From: Candidatus Schekmanbacteria bacterium
Lineage (GTDB): Bacteria > CSSED10-310 > JACPHN01
Reading direction: 5' to 3'
Length of the DNA stretch: 64,000 nucleotides
Assembly (NCBI GenBank): GCA_016188575.1
Contig: JACPHN010000006.1
Coordinates: forward strand, 40,128 to 104,127
Shown: piece by piece, positions 36,891-45,773 of the stretch
Layout: the number at the start of each line of letters is the position of its first letter
Position numbering within the stretch: position 1 is the stretch's first letter
Notes under the pieces: generated by a model
Seen by the model: only the letters and a program-made list of their open reading frames with translations
Database searches by the model: none
Told to the model about the DNA's origin: nothing
Translations under genes and position numbers: made by a program

Positions 36891-38105
36891 ATGCACCGCC
36901 AAGAATCCATAAAAGAACGCTCCCGGGTGACCGATCTCGCGTTCGGCGCTACCGCCGTCCTCCTCGCGCTCACCGCGATGGGCTGCCCGAGCACCCAACA
37001 AGCTCCCCCGAAAGCGGCCATCGACCTCGTGTGGCCACTGCCACCCGAGCAGCCGCGCATCCGCTACGTCGGCTCCCTGGCGTCGGGCGAGGATGTCGGC
37101 AAGGACAAGGGCGCCGCCGCCAAGCTCTCCGAGAAGCTGCTCGGTGTTCAGTCTTCGGACATGGCGGTGCTGGCCAAGCCGTACGCTGTCGCTTCGGATC
37201 GCGGTGAGCGGGTCTACGTCGCCGACTCCGCGCTCGGCACCGTGATCGTGTTTGACTACGACAAGAAGGACGTGCGAATCCTCGGCCAGGAGGGCGCCGG
37301 ACAGCTCGGCAAGGCCATGGGTGTGTGCGTGGATTCGCAAGGCAACGTCTACGTCTCGGACTCGTCGTCACGCCGCGTGGTCGTCTTCGATCGGGACGGC
37401 AAGTATCTCCGCGCCCTGGGAGGGACCGAGATTCTCTATCGGCCGATCGGCGTGGCGCTGGACGAAGGACGTAAACTCCTCTACGTCGCCGATAGTGGCG
37501 CGCACCAAGTTGCCGTCCTCGAGCTCGAGACCGGCGAGCTCGTGCGCCGCATCGGCCGCGACGAGAACCCCGCGCAGGTGCCGACGGGCGCCGCCGACTA
37601 CGCCTGGAACCGCGGCGGCAACGACGGCGAGTTTCGCTTCCCGACCTCCCTTGCCGTGGACGGCCAGGGACGCGTGCACGTCATGGACACGATGAATTTC
37701 CGCGTCCAGATCTTCTCACCCGAGGGCAAGTTTCTGCGCTCGATCGGCCAGAATGGCAAGAGCCTCGGCACCTTCGCACGCCCCAAGGGCGTCGCCGTGG
37801 ACTCGGCGGGAAACGTCTATGCGGTGGACGCCGCGTTCAACAATGTGCAGATCTTCAGCGCCGATGGACAGCTCCTCATGTTCTTCGGTTCGATCGGGAC
37901 AAAGAAAGGGGAGTTCTGGCTCCCGGCGGGAATTTGCATAGACAAAACAGACAAGATCTTCGTTGTCGATCAGTACAATAAGAGAATACAGATTTTTCAG
38001 CCACTGAATCAGGAGGTGGACAACGCAAACAAGATGGGTTCCGTAGTAAGCAGCACAAACCAATCACCAGCTTACGTTGACACTGGGAACAAGAACAGGA
38101 GCTAG
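36891..38105 (+). CDS. NHL-repeat six-bladed propeller lipoprotein
   Basis: ATG 36891, chosen for its place just downstream of the sigma-54 promoter, gives 404 residues. A signal peptide ends in the lipobox LTAMGC. NHL repeats follow, each with a GVAVD..GNVYV-type strand: GVCVDSQGNVYVSDSSSRRV, SLAVDGQGRVHVMDTMNFRV, GVAVDSAGNVYAVDAAFNNV. It should be anchored on the outer membrane or its inner face. NHL propellers are regular companions of Geobacter-type extracellular cytochromes. A second NHL lipoprotein is encoded five genes on. The last 200 bases are markedly AT-richer than the rest. Confidence 0.9.
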   Translation: MHRQESIKERSRVTDLAFGATAVLLALTAMGCPSTQQAPPKAAIDLVWPLPPEQPRIRYVGSLASGEDVGKDKGAAAKLSEKLLGVQSSDMAVLAKPYAVASDRGERVYVADSALGTVIVFDYDKKDVRILGQEGAGQLGKAMGVCVDSQGNVYVSDSSSRRVVVFDRDGKYLRALGGTEILYRPIGVALDEGRKLLYVADSGAHQVAVLELETGELVRRIGRDENPAQVPTGAADYAWNRGGNDGEFRFPTSLAVDGQGRVHVMDTMNFRVQIFSPEGKFLRSIGQNGKSLGTFARPKGVAVDSAGNVYAVDAAFNNVQIFSADGQLLMFFGSIGTKKGEFWLPAGICIDKTDKIFVVDQYNKRIQIFQPLNQEVDNANKMGSVVSSTNQSPAYVDTGNKNRS

Positions 38106-38107
38106 AA

Positions 38108-38803
38108 ATGAAGTCCAAGCTTTCCGTCGTATGTCTTTCAGCCGTTGTCGCCCTCGCAACCGTTAGCATCGCCCGCGCCGAGGATGACGTTACGAGCACG
38201 AAACACAACATGAGAAACCTGTCAAGTCTCGACGCTACTGCATACGGCAGCGCTACTGACCATGGCGAGGTATGTGTCTATTGCCATACCCCACACAACA
38301 AAAACACGAGCGTGGAAGCGCCTCTGTGGAACCGCCAGGTCAATACGAGTGGGTACACCGTATACTCGAGCACGACCATCGACATGACCATCGACAGCCA
38401 GCCCACTGGAGTATCCCTGGCCTGCCTGTCCTGCCACGACGGAACGATTGGACTCGACGTGATTGTAAACCAACCGGGCGACACCTACAGCGCGCCGAGC
38501 GGCACGACCATGCGCAGCGGCAACAAGGCCGGTGGAACCCCACCAGTCGGTGACGCCACCTTCCGGCCGATGCTGACCCAGGACCTGAGCGACGATCATC
38601 CGGTCTCGGTGACCTACGACCCCGCTATTGACGTGAAGTTCAACTCGGTCGCGAGCATTACCTCCGCCGGCCTGCGCCTCTTCAGCGGCAAGGTTCAGTG
38701 CGCGACCTGCCACAACCCCCACGAGTCCGACACCGCCAAGAAGCCGTTCCTGCGGATCGCCAACGGCAACAGCGCCTTGTGCAAGACCTGCCACATCAAA
38801 TAG
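38108..38803 (+). CDS. OmcE-like tetrahaem c-type cytochrome
   Basis: A 231-residue secreted cytochrome: signal peptide (VVCLSAVVALATVSIARAE), then four haem sites CVYCH, CLSCH, CATCH and CKTCH. The order EVCVYCHTPHN, APLWNR, SLACLSCHDGT, DDHPVSV, VQCATCHNPHE, LCKTCH matches the OmcE-type doubled-CXXCH family in motif spacing and size (OmcE has four haems in about 230 residues). In Geobacter, OmcE polymerises into extracellular cytochrome filaments. That function here is inference. It starts two bases after the NHL gene. Confidence 0.9.
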   Translation: MKSKLSVVCLSAVVALATVSIARAEDDVTSTKHNMRNLSSLDATAYGSATDHGEVCVYCHTPHNKNTSVEAPLWNRQVNTSGYTVYSSTTIDMTIDSQPTGVSLACLSCHDGTIGLDVIVNQPGDTYSAPSGTTMRSGNKAGGTPPVGDATFRPMLTQDLSDDHPVSVTYDPAIDVKFNSVASITSAGLRLFSGKVQCATCHNPHESDTAKKPFLRIANGNSALCKTCHIK

Positions 38804-38853
38804 GCCGGCGCGCGCTCGGCGCCAGCCGAGCGCCGCGTCGAGGGATTTGACCG

Positions 38854-39765
38854 ATGATGCGAAACCGCGAACAGAAGGAGAGGACATGGATCTTGCCCGC
38901 GCTGTTGGCGGTTTTGCTGTGCGGAGCGTGTAATCGCAAGACGCTGTCGATCTTTTTCGACGTGCCGCCTCCGCCGCCCACGCCCACGGCAACACCCGCG
39001 CCGCCGGAAACGGCCGCGGGTGGCGGCGCGCCGGGGATCGGCGGCGCTGCCTGGGCGCCGACGCCGACGCCCACCCCGCCCGCGATCGAGAAAACACTCG
39101 CGTGGAGCGAAGCGCGCCCGCAGCTCCCGCTCGATGCGCTGGGCGAAGTCGCCTGGGATACGGCCCTGCGCGAGGGAGTCATTCGACCGCGCAAGGATGT
39201 TGGCAAACCCGCCAGGGACGACGACTTTCTGTTTGGGTTCGATTTCTTTTTCCCGGGCCCAGACCCCTTGTTCGACGCCTTTTTCCCGCATTCGGTCCAC
39301 ACCCGGTGGCTCGCGTGCTCGAGTTGCCATCCGGCGATTTTCCCGGTACGCGGCACGCGATTTTCGATGGCCGACGTCGCCGCGGGTGAATACTGCGGGC
39401 GATGCCACGGAAAAGTGGCCTTTCCGCTGAGCTCGGGGTGCAGCAAGTGCCACACGAAAGTGCCTGCATTCAAGAGCCATACGCCGCGCAGCAAGGGGGT
39501 GTACGGCGACATCGAGTTCACGGCTCACGACCAGACGGCACCCGTTCCACCGGCATACTTTCCACATTGGCTACACCGGATTCGCTTTCGCTGTAGTGCC
39601 TGCCACCCCGACACCTTTGAAATGCGCAAGGGTGCCAATCCGATCAAGATGACCGAGATCCAAAAGGGGCGCTACTGCGGCAAGTGCCACAACGGATCGG
39701 TGGCCTTCGCGGTGGCCTTCGACACGTGCTACCGCTGTCACAAGCCCGCCCAGGAACGGGAGTAG
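38854..39765 (+). CDS. Hexahaem lipoprotein made of two c7-type trihaem domains
   Basis: A 303-residue protein with a lipobox (LLAVLLCGAC), a long Pro/Thr linker, then two c7-type domains of three haems each. Domain one: TRWLACSSCH, EYCGRCHGKVAFPL, CSKCH. Domain two: HWLHRIRFRCSACH, RYCGKCHNGSVAFA, CYRCH. The two domains belong to different subtypes, and each subtype also occurs as single-domain proteins later in the operon. It is probably anchored to a membrane and moves electrons across the periplasm or into the barrel protein encoded next. Confidence 0.92.
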   Translation: MMRNREQKERTWILPALLAVLLCGACNRKTLSIFFDVPPPPPTPTATPAPPETAAGGGAPGIGGAAWAPTPTPTPPAIEKTLAWSEARPQLPLDALGEVAWDTALREGVIRPRKDVGKPARDDDFLFGFDFFFPGPDPLFDAFFPHSVHTRWLACSSCHPAIFPVRGTRFSMADVAAGEYCGRCHGKVAFPLSSGCSKCHTKVPAFKSHTPRSKGVYGDIEFTAHDQTAPVPPAYFPHWLHRIRFRCSACHPDTFEMRKGANPIKMTEIQKGRYCGKCHNGSVAFAVAFDTCYRCHKPAQERE

Positions 39766-39773
39766 GTGTCCTC

Positions 39774-41738
39774 TTGCGCCAGGGTTACTCGAGGAATCTC
39801 GGAAGAGCTCGCTCCCCAGGGTTGTTGCCGCTATTGGTGACCGCGCTGCTGGCGGCGGGCCGCCTCGTCCCGGGACCGGCACCCGCACAGGCGGCGATTT
39901 TCGCGCTTGGTCCCTGGTCGGGAGAGGTGCTGCTCGGGGTCGACGCGCTGCAGCGGCGGGGCGTGAGAGCCGGAGACACCCGCTCGCTCGGCTACCGCGG
40001 GCAGCTTTCGCTCGGCAAGAGCGTCTCCTTTCTGGATGCGGGAATCCTGTCGTGCAATGCGGGCGTGAGCGCGAAGCACGCGTCACGGTCCACCACTGTC
40101 GCCGGCGACGGCATCGACTTCGACAACGACTTTCTCGGTTACAACCTCTGGCTTGGCATCCTGCAGGCAAAACGCGTTTCGCTCGAGGCCACCGCAAATC
40201 GCGCGGCGACCGTCGGCGAGGAGTCTCTGGGGAGCCGGCGGCTCAGCGAAACACAGGACTGGAGCACCGCTCTCAGCTTTCGCTTTCGGCCGCTGCGGGC
40301 GACTCTGAGATACTCCAATGCCGCTCTGGACGAGACGATATCCGAGCGGACGCTCAATGGCGATCGCCGCCGCCGCGAGCGCGTGCGGCGCCTGGCCGTC
40401 GACGCCAGGAGCACCAAGCTCGGCCTGTTGGCGGAGCGCACGTGGTTCACTCAGCCAGATACCTCAGAGGAGTATCTCGTCGACACCCTTGCGGCCTCCC
40501 ACGCCTTCAACTGGGGAAAGGGCAGCACCTTGCGCACGGCGATCGACGGGCTCGATCGCGGGGGTGTCAATCCCGTGCGCTCCCTGCGCTTCGGTGAATC
40601 CGCGCGGATACAGCACACGGAGTCACTGGCGAGCGTCTTGTCCATACGCCACACCACCGAGCGGCGCCAACAGTCGCTTGAGAGCCTGGGTGCTCAGCTC
40701 AGCATCCAACACAAGCTGTACAGCAACCTGACGTCCGCGGTCAGTCTGTCCGGCGCGCGCACGCGCTACGCGGCGAGTCGCGACGACACGCTCGGAACCG
40801 CGGTTTCGCTCTCCTATCGGAAGGGCTTGCCGCATGATGGTGCGATTCAGATCGGGCTCGGCACGGGGATGCAAGCATCGCGAAGCACCATGGCTGACGA
40901 CGAAATTCGGGCGACGAGCGAAAATCATCGCATCGACGACAGCCGGCTGCTCGGTCTGCGCCAGCCAAACGCGCTCACCGGCACGATCGTCGTCACCAAC
41001 GAGCGGGAACAGGAAATCTACGAGCTGGGCGTGGATTATACAATCCTGGAAGACGGTCCGCCGACCCAACTGTTGGTGCTCGAGGGAGGGCGAATAAAAG
41101 TCGGCCAGATTGTTGTCGTCTCGTATCAGTTCCGCGCTCCCGGAAAGAACCGCGATCGGTCGGAGAGTTACGAGCTCAATGCGGCAGTCGATTTTCAATG
41201 GATCAACCTGAGTCAGTCGGTATCGCTGTCACGCGAGGGGTCGCCGGCAAGCGCCGCCAGCGGGGAACGCGCTTCCACTCTGAACAGTGTTACGGGTGCG
41301 GATCTGAGCTGGGGCGAGGGCAACACCCGCGCGTCGGCGGGCGTGAGCTACCGCCACCTGCTCTCCTTTGGCGCGCGCACCACCTCCTACACGGTGCGCG
41401 GTGCACTCAGCTTTCAACCATCGGCGGCTTTCAGTCTCAATCTCTCCGCAAAGCAGGTGTACGCGAGCACAACGTCCCGAGCCTACCATCTGGCGGACCT
41501 CGACCTCGGTGCGAGCTGGCGGATCAGCCGGGCGCTGTGGGCGCAGGGGCAAGCGCTGGCCAGTTACCGGGCCGAATCCAATGGAGTCCGGGAGCAATTC
41601 GCCCGCGCCACGGTAACACTCGGTTTCGGACTGGGGATGATCGATCTGGAACTGGAGCACTCGTTGTCGATGGCGAGCGGCTTTGCCGGCAACAGCATTG
41701 AAAACCGCCTGACCACGCAAATCAGGAGGAAGCTCTGA
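39774..41738 (+). CDS. Putative outer-membrane beta-barrel protein (porin-like conduit)
   Basis: The frame opens upstream, but a TTG at 39774, placed after GGAGTAGG and followed by a signal peptide (PGLLPLLVTALLAAG), best explains the start; the product is then 654 residues. It has no Cys-rich haem sites and no long helices. Repeated alternating stretches such as WSTALSFRFRPLRATLRYS, ASAGVSYRHLLSF and ARATVTLGFGLGMIDLELEHS, ending in a basic C-terminus, fit a large beta-barrel. A mid-protein YELGVDYTILED segment may be a plug. Among cytochromes and NHL lipoproteins it could be the outer-membrane pore of a porin-cytochrome conduit. The start codon is uncertain. Confidence 0.75.
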   Translation: MRQGYSRNLGRARSPGLLPLLVTALLAAGRLVPGPAPAQAAIFALGPWSGEVLLGVDALQRRGVRAGDTRSLGYRGQLSLGKSVSFLDAGILSCNAGVSAKHASRSTTVAGDGIDFDNDFLGYNLWLGILQAKRVSLEATANRAATVGEESLGSRRLSETQDWSTALSFRFRPLRATLRYSNAALDETISERTLNGDRRRRERVRRLAVDARSTKLGLLAERTWFTQPDTSEEYLVDTLAASHAFNWGKGSTLRTAIDGLDRGGVNPVRSLRFGESARIQHTESLASVLSIRHTTERRQQSLESLGAQLSIQHKLYSNLTSAVSLSGARTRYAASRDDTLGTAVSLSYRKGLPHDGAIQIGLGTGMQASRSTMADDEIRATSENHRIDDSRLLGLRQPNALTGTIVVTNEREQEIYELGVDYTILEDGPPTQLLVLEGGRIKVGQIVVVSYQFRAPGKNRDRSESYELNAAVDFQWINLSQSVSLSREGSPASAASGERASTLNSVTGADLSWGEGNTRASAGVSYRHLLSFGARTTSYTVRGALSFQPSAAFSLNLSAKQVYASTTSRAYHLADLDLGASWRISRALWAQGQALASYRAESNGVREQFARATVTLGFGLGMIDLELEHSLSMASGFAGNSIENRLTTQIRRKL

Positions 41739-42742
41739 TGCCCAGGCCCGCGTGGATGGCGCTCGCATTGCTGCTCGGGACGTGGGTCGCCTGCGCCACA
41801 GTCCCGACTGTGCCGGTTTCGCCGGCGCTTGCCCCGGCATGGCCAGCGCCGCCCGAGAAAGCGCGCATCGCCTATGTCAGCACCATCCGCGGGCCCCGCG
41901 ATCTCGGACTGAGAAAGCCTTTCTTTCAGCGGCTGCGCGAGCTCATTGTAGGATCTCTTCCCGGCGCTCTCGCCCAACCCGTAGCGGTCGCGGTTGCCGA
42001 CGACCGCATGGCCATCGCCGATGCCGGCTGCGGATGTGTTCATGTCTTCGATCTGGCAAAGAAGACCTCCTACCTGGTGCGCAACGGCGGGGGTGCGGAG
42101 CTGCTATCGCCGGTAGGAGTGGCGCTCGGCTCTCGCGGTCTGTGGATCGCGGATTCGGCGCGGCGGGCCGTCTTTCTGATCGACCCGCACGGCAAGACCC
42201 TGCAGACCATCCCGGAGCTCGAACGGCCGACCGGTCTCGCCTGGGACGCTGCGGGGTCGCGGCTGTTCATTGCCGAAACCCTGGCGCACCGCGTCTGCGC
42301 CTTTACAGAACAAGGGGGCAGGCTGCTGTGCTTCGGCGCGCGCGGGCGAGAGCCGGGCGACTTCAACTACCCTACCCACCTGACGTTCGCCGAGGGCCCC
42401 GGTCTGCTTCTCGTCACCGATGCGATGAACTTCAGAGTCCAGGCGTTCCGGGCCAGCGGGGAGCTGGCCTTCGCCCTTGGGAAAGCCGGCAACGGCTCCG
42501 GTGACTTCTCCCATCCGAAAGGCGTGGCGGTCGATCCGGATGGCAACATCTACGTGGTCGACGCGCTCTTTGACCGCGTCCAGATTTTCGATCATTCCGG
42601 GCGGCTGCTGCTCGGGCTCGGCGGTGCCGGGGCGGGGCCCGGCCAGTTCTGGCTGCCCTCGGGAATCGCCTTTCACGGCAACCGTTTCTTTGTCGCCGAC
42701 ACCCACAACGGACGAGTGCAGGTGTTCAGATATGAACCGTAA
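41738..42742 (+). CDS. Second NHL-repeat propeller lipoprotein
   Basis: A 334-residue protein whose ATG shares one base with the previous stop. The lipobox reads GTWVAC. NHL strands follow: GVALGSRGLWIADSARRAV, DFNYPTHLTFAEG, NFRVQAFRASGE, GVAVDPDGNIYVVDALFDRVQIF, WLPSGIAFHGNRFFVADTHNGRV. It resembles the first gene of the operon but is shorter and diverged. The two propellers may clamp or cap cytochrome assemblies. It overlaps the next cytochrome gene by 11 bases. Confidence 0.9.
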   Translation: MPRPAWMALALLLGTWVACATVPTVPVSPALAPAWPAPPEKARIAYVSTIRGPRDLGLRKPFFQRLRELIVGSLPGALAQPVAVAVADDRMAIADAGCGCVHVFDLAKKTSYLVRNGGGAELLSPVGVALGSRGLWIADSARRAVFLIDPHGKTLQTIPELERPTGLAWDAAGSRLFIAETLAHRVCAFTEQGGRLLCFGARGREPGDFNYPTHLTFAEGPGLLLVTDAMNFRVQAFRASGELAFALGKAGNGSGDFSHPKGVAVDPDGNIYVVDALFDRVQIFDHSGRLLLGLGGAGAGPGQFWLPSGIAFHGNRFFVADTHNGRVQVFRYEP

Positions 42743-44630
42743 TGCTGCCCTGGCCTCGGCTCTCATGGCGCTATGCATCGCCGTGGTTCCCGCGGGTTCG
42801 CGCACCTTCGGGGCGCAAAATGTGGAAAACACGGTGCACAACCTGTCTGCCACCGGGACCGGCACCTTCACGGTGCCCGCGGTCGGCGAGATTTGCGTCT
42901 TTTGCCATACCCCCCACAACGCGACCCCCGCAACGCCCCTGTGGAACCGTTATGAGGGGGGTCAAACCTACGATCCGTACCAGAGCACGACACTGCAGGC
43001 CAGCCCCGGCCAGCCCACGGGCAAATCCCGCCTGTGCCTCTCCTGTCATGACGGGACAGTCGCACTGTCCGCCATCCGCAACCAACCGGGAGAAACCTAC
43101 GCCGACTTCGGCTCGCTGTTCCTCTCAGGAAGAGCGCTCCTAGGCACCTACTTACGCGATGACCACCCCGTCTCCTTTACCTTCGATGCCAGCCTACGCG
43201 CCGCAGATGGGGAGCTCGCGGACCCTGCATCCATCGACCTTCCTCTGGAAAGCGGCCAGGTCCAGTGCACGAGCTGCCACGACCCACACGAGGCCGACAT
43301 CAGGCCGTTCCTGCGCAAGTCGTCCATGAGCGGGGAGCTGTGCGTGACGTGCCACGACCGCGGAGGGACGAGCTGGAGCTGGACCGCCTGCTCCCACGCC
43401 ACCTCGAGCGCGACGTGGAATGGCAGCGGAACCGATCCGTGGGGCGAGCGGAAGGCGGAGTGGAAAGCGACGACGGTGGCCACCAACGCCTGCTTCAACT
43501 GCCACACACCGCACACCGGCGGCGGCTCTAGCCGCCTCCAGAAGAAAGTCGAGGAGCAGACCTGCTTCCTCTGTCATACCGGCACGGTGGCATCCAAGAA
43601 CATTCAGGCAGAATTCTCGAAGAGCTACCGCCATCCCGTTACGATCACTCCAAACGCCAGCCACGACGCCATGCTCAGCGAAAATCCCACGTCCATGTCC
43701 TTGCACGCGGAATGTATGGATTGCCATAACCCGCACGCTGCGAAATCAGATCCGTACATGATCAGTTTCAATCCGTCAAACCCGTCAAACACAAATCATT
43801 CCATTGCACCAGACGCCAATGGGAGAATAAAGGGTGTCGGTGGGATTGACATAAGCGGAAGTGTAATCTCCGAGATTTCCAGGCAGTACGAGCTTTGTTT
43901 GAAGTGCCATGGTGTTCCTGGAAGTAGCTCTTGCGGCACGCAAAGGTGCCCTACACCGCGCTCGTATCAAATGACGCGGCTTGACGGAGTGTACAATATC
44001 CGAGAGAAAGTAGACTTCGGTGATGCGTTGTTGTATTCCTATCATCCTCTCGCAGCAAATAATCCTTCTAACAATGATGAAGTGCCGAGTCTGAAAACGG
44101 GAATACAACTCGACAAGATCACGAGCATGGTATATTGCACCGATTGCCACAATAACAATGCCGGTCCAGCGGCGGGGAGCACCGGTCCTGCCGGGCCTCA
44201 TGGCTCTACCCGAGAAGGCCTGCTCGCGTTGCGATACAACTTCAATCCCAATCCCGGATCATATCAATCGTCGGACGCCGAGATTTGCTACAAATGCCAC
44301 AGCGAAGACAAATTGGTGAACCAGGAGGCATCAGGGTTTCTTCATGATCGACACGTAAAAAACAGAGAAAAAATGTGCGTCAATTGCCACGACCCGCACG
44401 GCTCTTATGCGGCCCCGCACCTTATCAACTTTCTCACAAACGCCTGGTACGGTGGAACTACATACTCTATTACTGGAGCAGGAAGCTATTCACAACCAAC
44501 GTTCATAGACTACGGAAAGTACCGAGGAAAATGCTTCTTGAGATGTCACGGAGAAACCCACAACCCAAGATGTTACACAGAAACAGATTCAGGTAAAGAT
44601 GCGAGCGAATGCGCCTCGCTGTTGCCGTAA
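42732..44630 (+). CDS. Multihaem cytochrome: OmcE-like module fused to a longer haem-rich region
   Basis: ATG 42732 starts inside the NHL gene and gives 632 residues with a signal peptide (LASALMALCIAVVPAG). I count 11 CXXCH sites plus one CX3CH (CFLRCH) near the C-terminus. Residues about 50-210 repeat the OmcE-like order: CVFCHTPHN, PLWNR, CLSCHDGTV, DDHPVSF, VQCTSCHDPHE, CVTCH. The rest adds CFNCH, CFLCH, CMDCH, CLKCH, CTDCH, CYKCH and CVNCH. Its last 900 bases are clearly AT-richer than the first 1000. It may cap or branch a filament, or be the terminal extracellular reductase. Confidence 0.9.
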   Translation: MNRNAALASALMALCIAVVPAGSRTFGAQNVENTVHNLSATGTGTFTVPAVGEICVFCHTPHNATPATPLWNRYEGGQTYDPYQSTTLQASPGQPTGKSRLCLSCHDGTVALSAIRNQPGETYADFGSLFLSGRALLGTYLRDDHPVSFTFDASLRAADGELADPASIDLPLESGQVQCTSCHDPHEADIRPFLRKSSMSGELCVTCHDRGGTSWSWTACSHATSSATWNGSGTDPWGERKAEWKATTVATNACFNCHTPHTGGGSSRLQKKVEEQTCFLCHTGTVASKNIQAEFSKSYRHPVTITPNASHDAMLSENPTSMSLHAECMDCHNPHAAKSDPYMISFNPSNPSNTNHSIAPDANGRIKGVGGIDISGSVISEISRQYELCLKCHGVPGSSSCGTQRCPTPRSYQMTRLDGVYNIREKVDFGDALLYSYHPLAANNPSNNDEVPSLKTGIQLDKITSMVYCTDCHNNNAGPAAGSTGPAGPHGSTREGLLALRYNFNPNPGSYQSSDAEICYKCHSEDKLVNQEASGFLHDRHVKNREKMCVNCHDPHGSYAAPHLINFLTNAWYGGTTYSITGAGSYSQPTFIDYGKYRGKCFLRCHGETHNPRCYTETDSGKDASECASLLP

Positions 44631-44671
44631 CCGCTACACAACCTACGCCACACGATCAGGATCACCTTGAT

Positions 44672-45154
44672 ATGAGCACTACGTCAAGAACGCGCTTGAG
44701 GAAAACGCGCCTCATCCTTTTCTTGTTGCTTCCCGCAACCATGCTTGTTCACGCACCGACTTTTGCCGAATACGGCGACGTCGTCATCAACAACTTCAGC
44801 GACGGCGCCGGCATTCGCCCCGTCGTATTTCCGCACTGGTTCCATCGCATTCGCTTCCGATGCAAGGTGTGTCACAGCGATCTTGGATTCAAGTTCCAGG
44901 CCGGTGGCAATCAGATCAACATGCTCAAGATCATCGATGGCGAGTATTGCGGTGGGTGCCACAACGGTGAGGTCGCCTGGTCGGTGGAAAACTGCCAGCT
45001 TTGCCATTCGGGAGCCACTGGCACCAGGACCCAGGTGCATCACAACACGCTCTCCAAGCTGGATCCCGCGTCGGCCGCCAAGGCGGCGACCACCGCAGCA
45101 CCGCCGGAAGCTCCCGCGAATCAACCGCCGGCCGCCAACCAGGGGAGGCCGTAA
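44672..45154 (+). CDS. Trihaem c7-type cytochrome, HRIRF subtype
   Basis: ATG 44672 gives 160 residues with signal peptide (RLILFLLLPATMLVHAPTFA). One c7-type domain: FPHWFHRIRFRCKVCH, EYCGGCHNGEVAWSV, CQLCH. A Pro/Ala-rich tail follows. It is the same subtype as the second domain of the hexahaem lipoprotein and as the last gene of the operon. Soluble c7 cytochromes of this kind shuttle electrons through the periplasm in Geobacter. The next gene begins one base after its stop. Confidence 0.92.
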   Translation: MSTTSRTRLRKTRLILFLLLPATMLVHAPTFAEYGDVVINNFSDGAGIRPVVFPHWFHRIRFRCKVCHSDLGFKFQAGGNQINMLKIIDGEYCGGCHNGEVAWSVENCQLCHSGATGTRTQVHHNTLSKLDPASAAKAATTAAPPEAPANQPPAANQGRP

Positions 45155-45155
45155 C

Positions 45156-45767
45156 ATGAAGCACAGAACGCTCGCCGGCCGCTTCGTGGCCGCCGCCGCG
45201 ACCGTTGTCATCTGCGCCGGCGCAGCAGCCACGGGCCTCGGCGCCGCCGATCCGAACTCCTTCAACCGCTTGTTGGCCTCTCCCTCCGAGCGCAACGCGC
45301 CACCGACGCTGGACGGAATTCACGACCCGCAAAACCCCGGCACCGCGCTCCTGCAATCCCCCAAGGCGGCCTTCGAGCTCTTGCCCAAGAGCCCTGGAGG
45401 AAATTACGTCAATTGGGTCAAGGCCGTGCAAGAGGACAAGATCCAGCCGCGGTACGACCGGCTCGATGCAAACGCCAAACCGATTCCGCTGGACATGAAC
45501 ATCGTGCGCGAGGTCAAGGGCTCGATGCCGGACGTGGTCTACCCCCACAAGCAGCATACCGAATGGCTCGACTGCGCAAACTGCCACCCTAGCCTTTTCG
45601 TGCCCAAGAAGGGTGCTAACCCCATCTCGATGGCGGAGATCCTTCTCGGCCAGAAATGCGGTGTCTGCCATGGCAAGGTGGCGTTTCCGGTCACCGAGTG
45701 CGCGCGGTGTCATTCACTGCCCAAACAGAAAAAGGACCAACAGGCCGTCGCACCGGCCGGAAAGTAG
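45156..45767 (+). CDS. Trihaem c7-type cytochrome, TEWLDC subtype
   Basis: ATG 45156 behind AGGGGAGG gives 203 residues. After the signal peptide comes a haem-free part with DGIHDPQNPGTALLQSPKAA, then the haem domain HTEWLDCANCH, KCGVCHGKVAFPVTECARCH. The extra N-terminal 'DGIHD..NPG..LLQ' segment recurs in the gene at 46646, which marks the two as close paralogues. It matches the first domain of the hexahaem lipoprotein. Confidence 0.92.
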   Translation: MKHRTLAGRFVAAAATVVICAGAAATGLGAADPNSFNRLLASPSERNAPPTLDGIHDPQNPGTALLQSPKAAFELLPKSPGGNYVNWVKAVQEDKIQPRYDRLDANAKPIPLDMNIVREVKGSMPDVVYPHKQHTEWLDCANCHPSLFVPKKGANPISMAEILLGQKCGVCHGKVAFPVTECARCHSLPKQKKDQQAVAPAGK

Positions 45768-45773
45768 GAGTTG

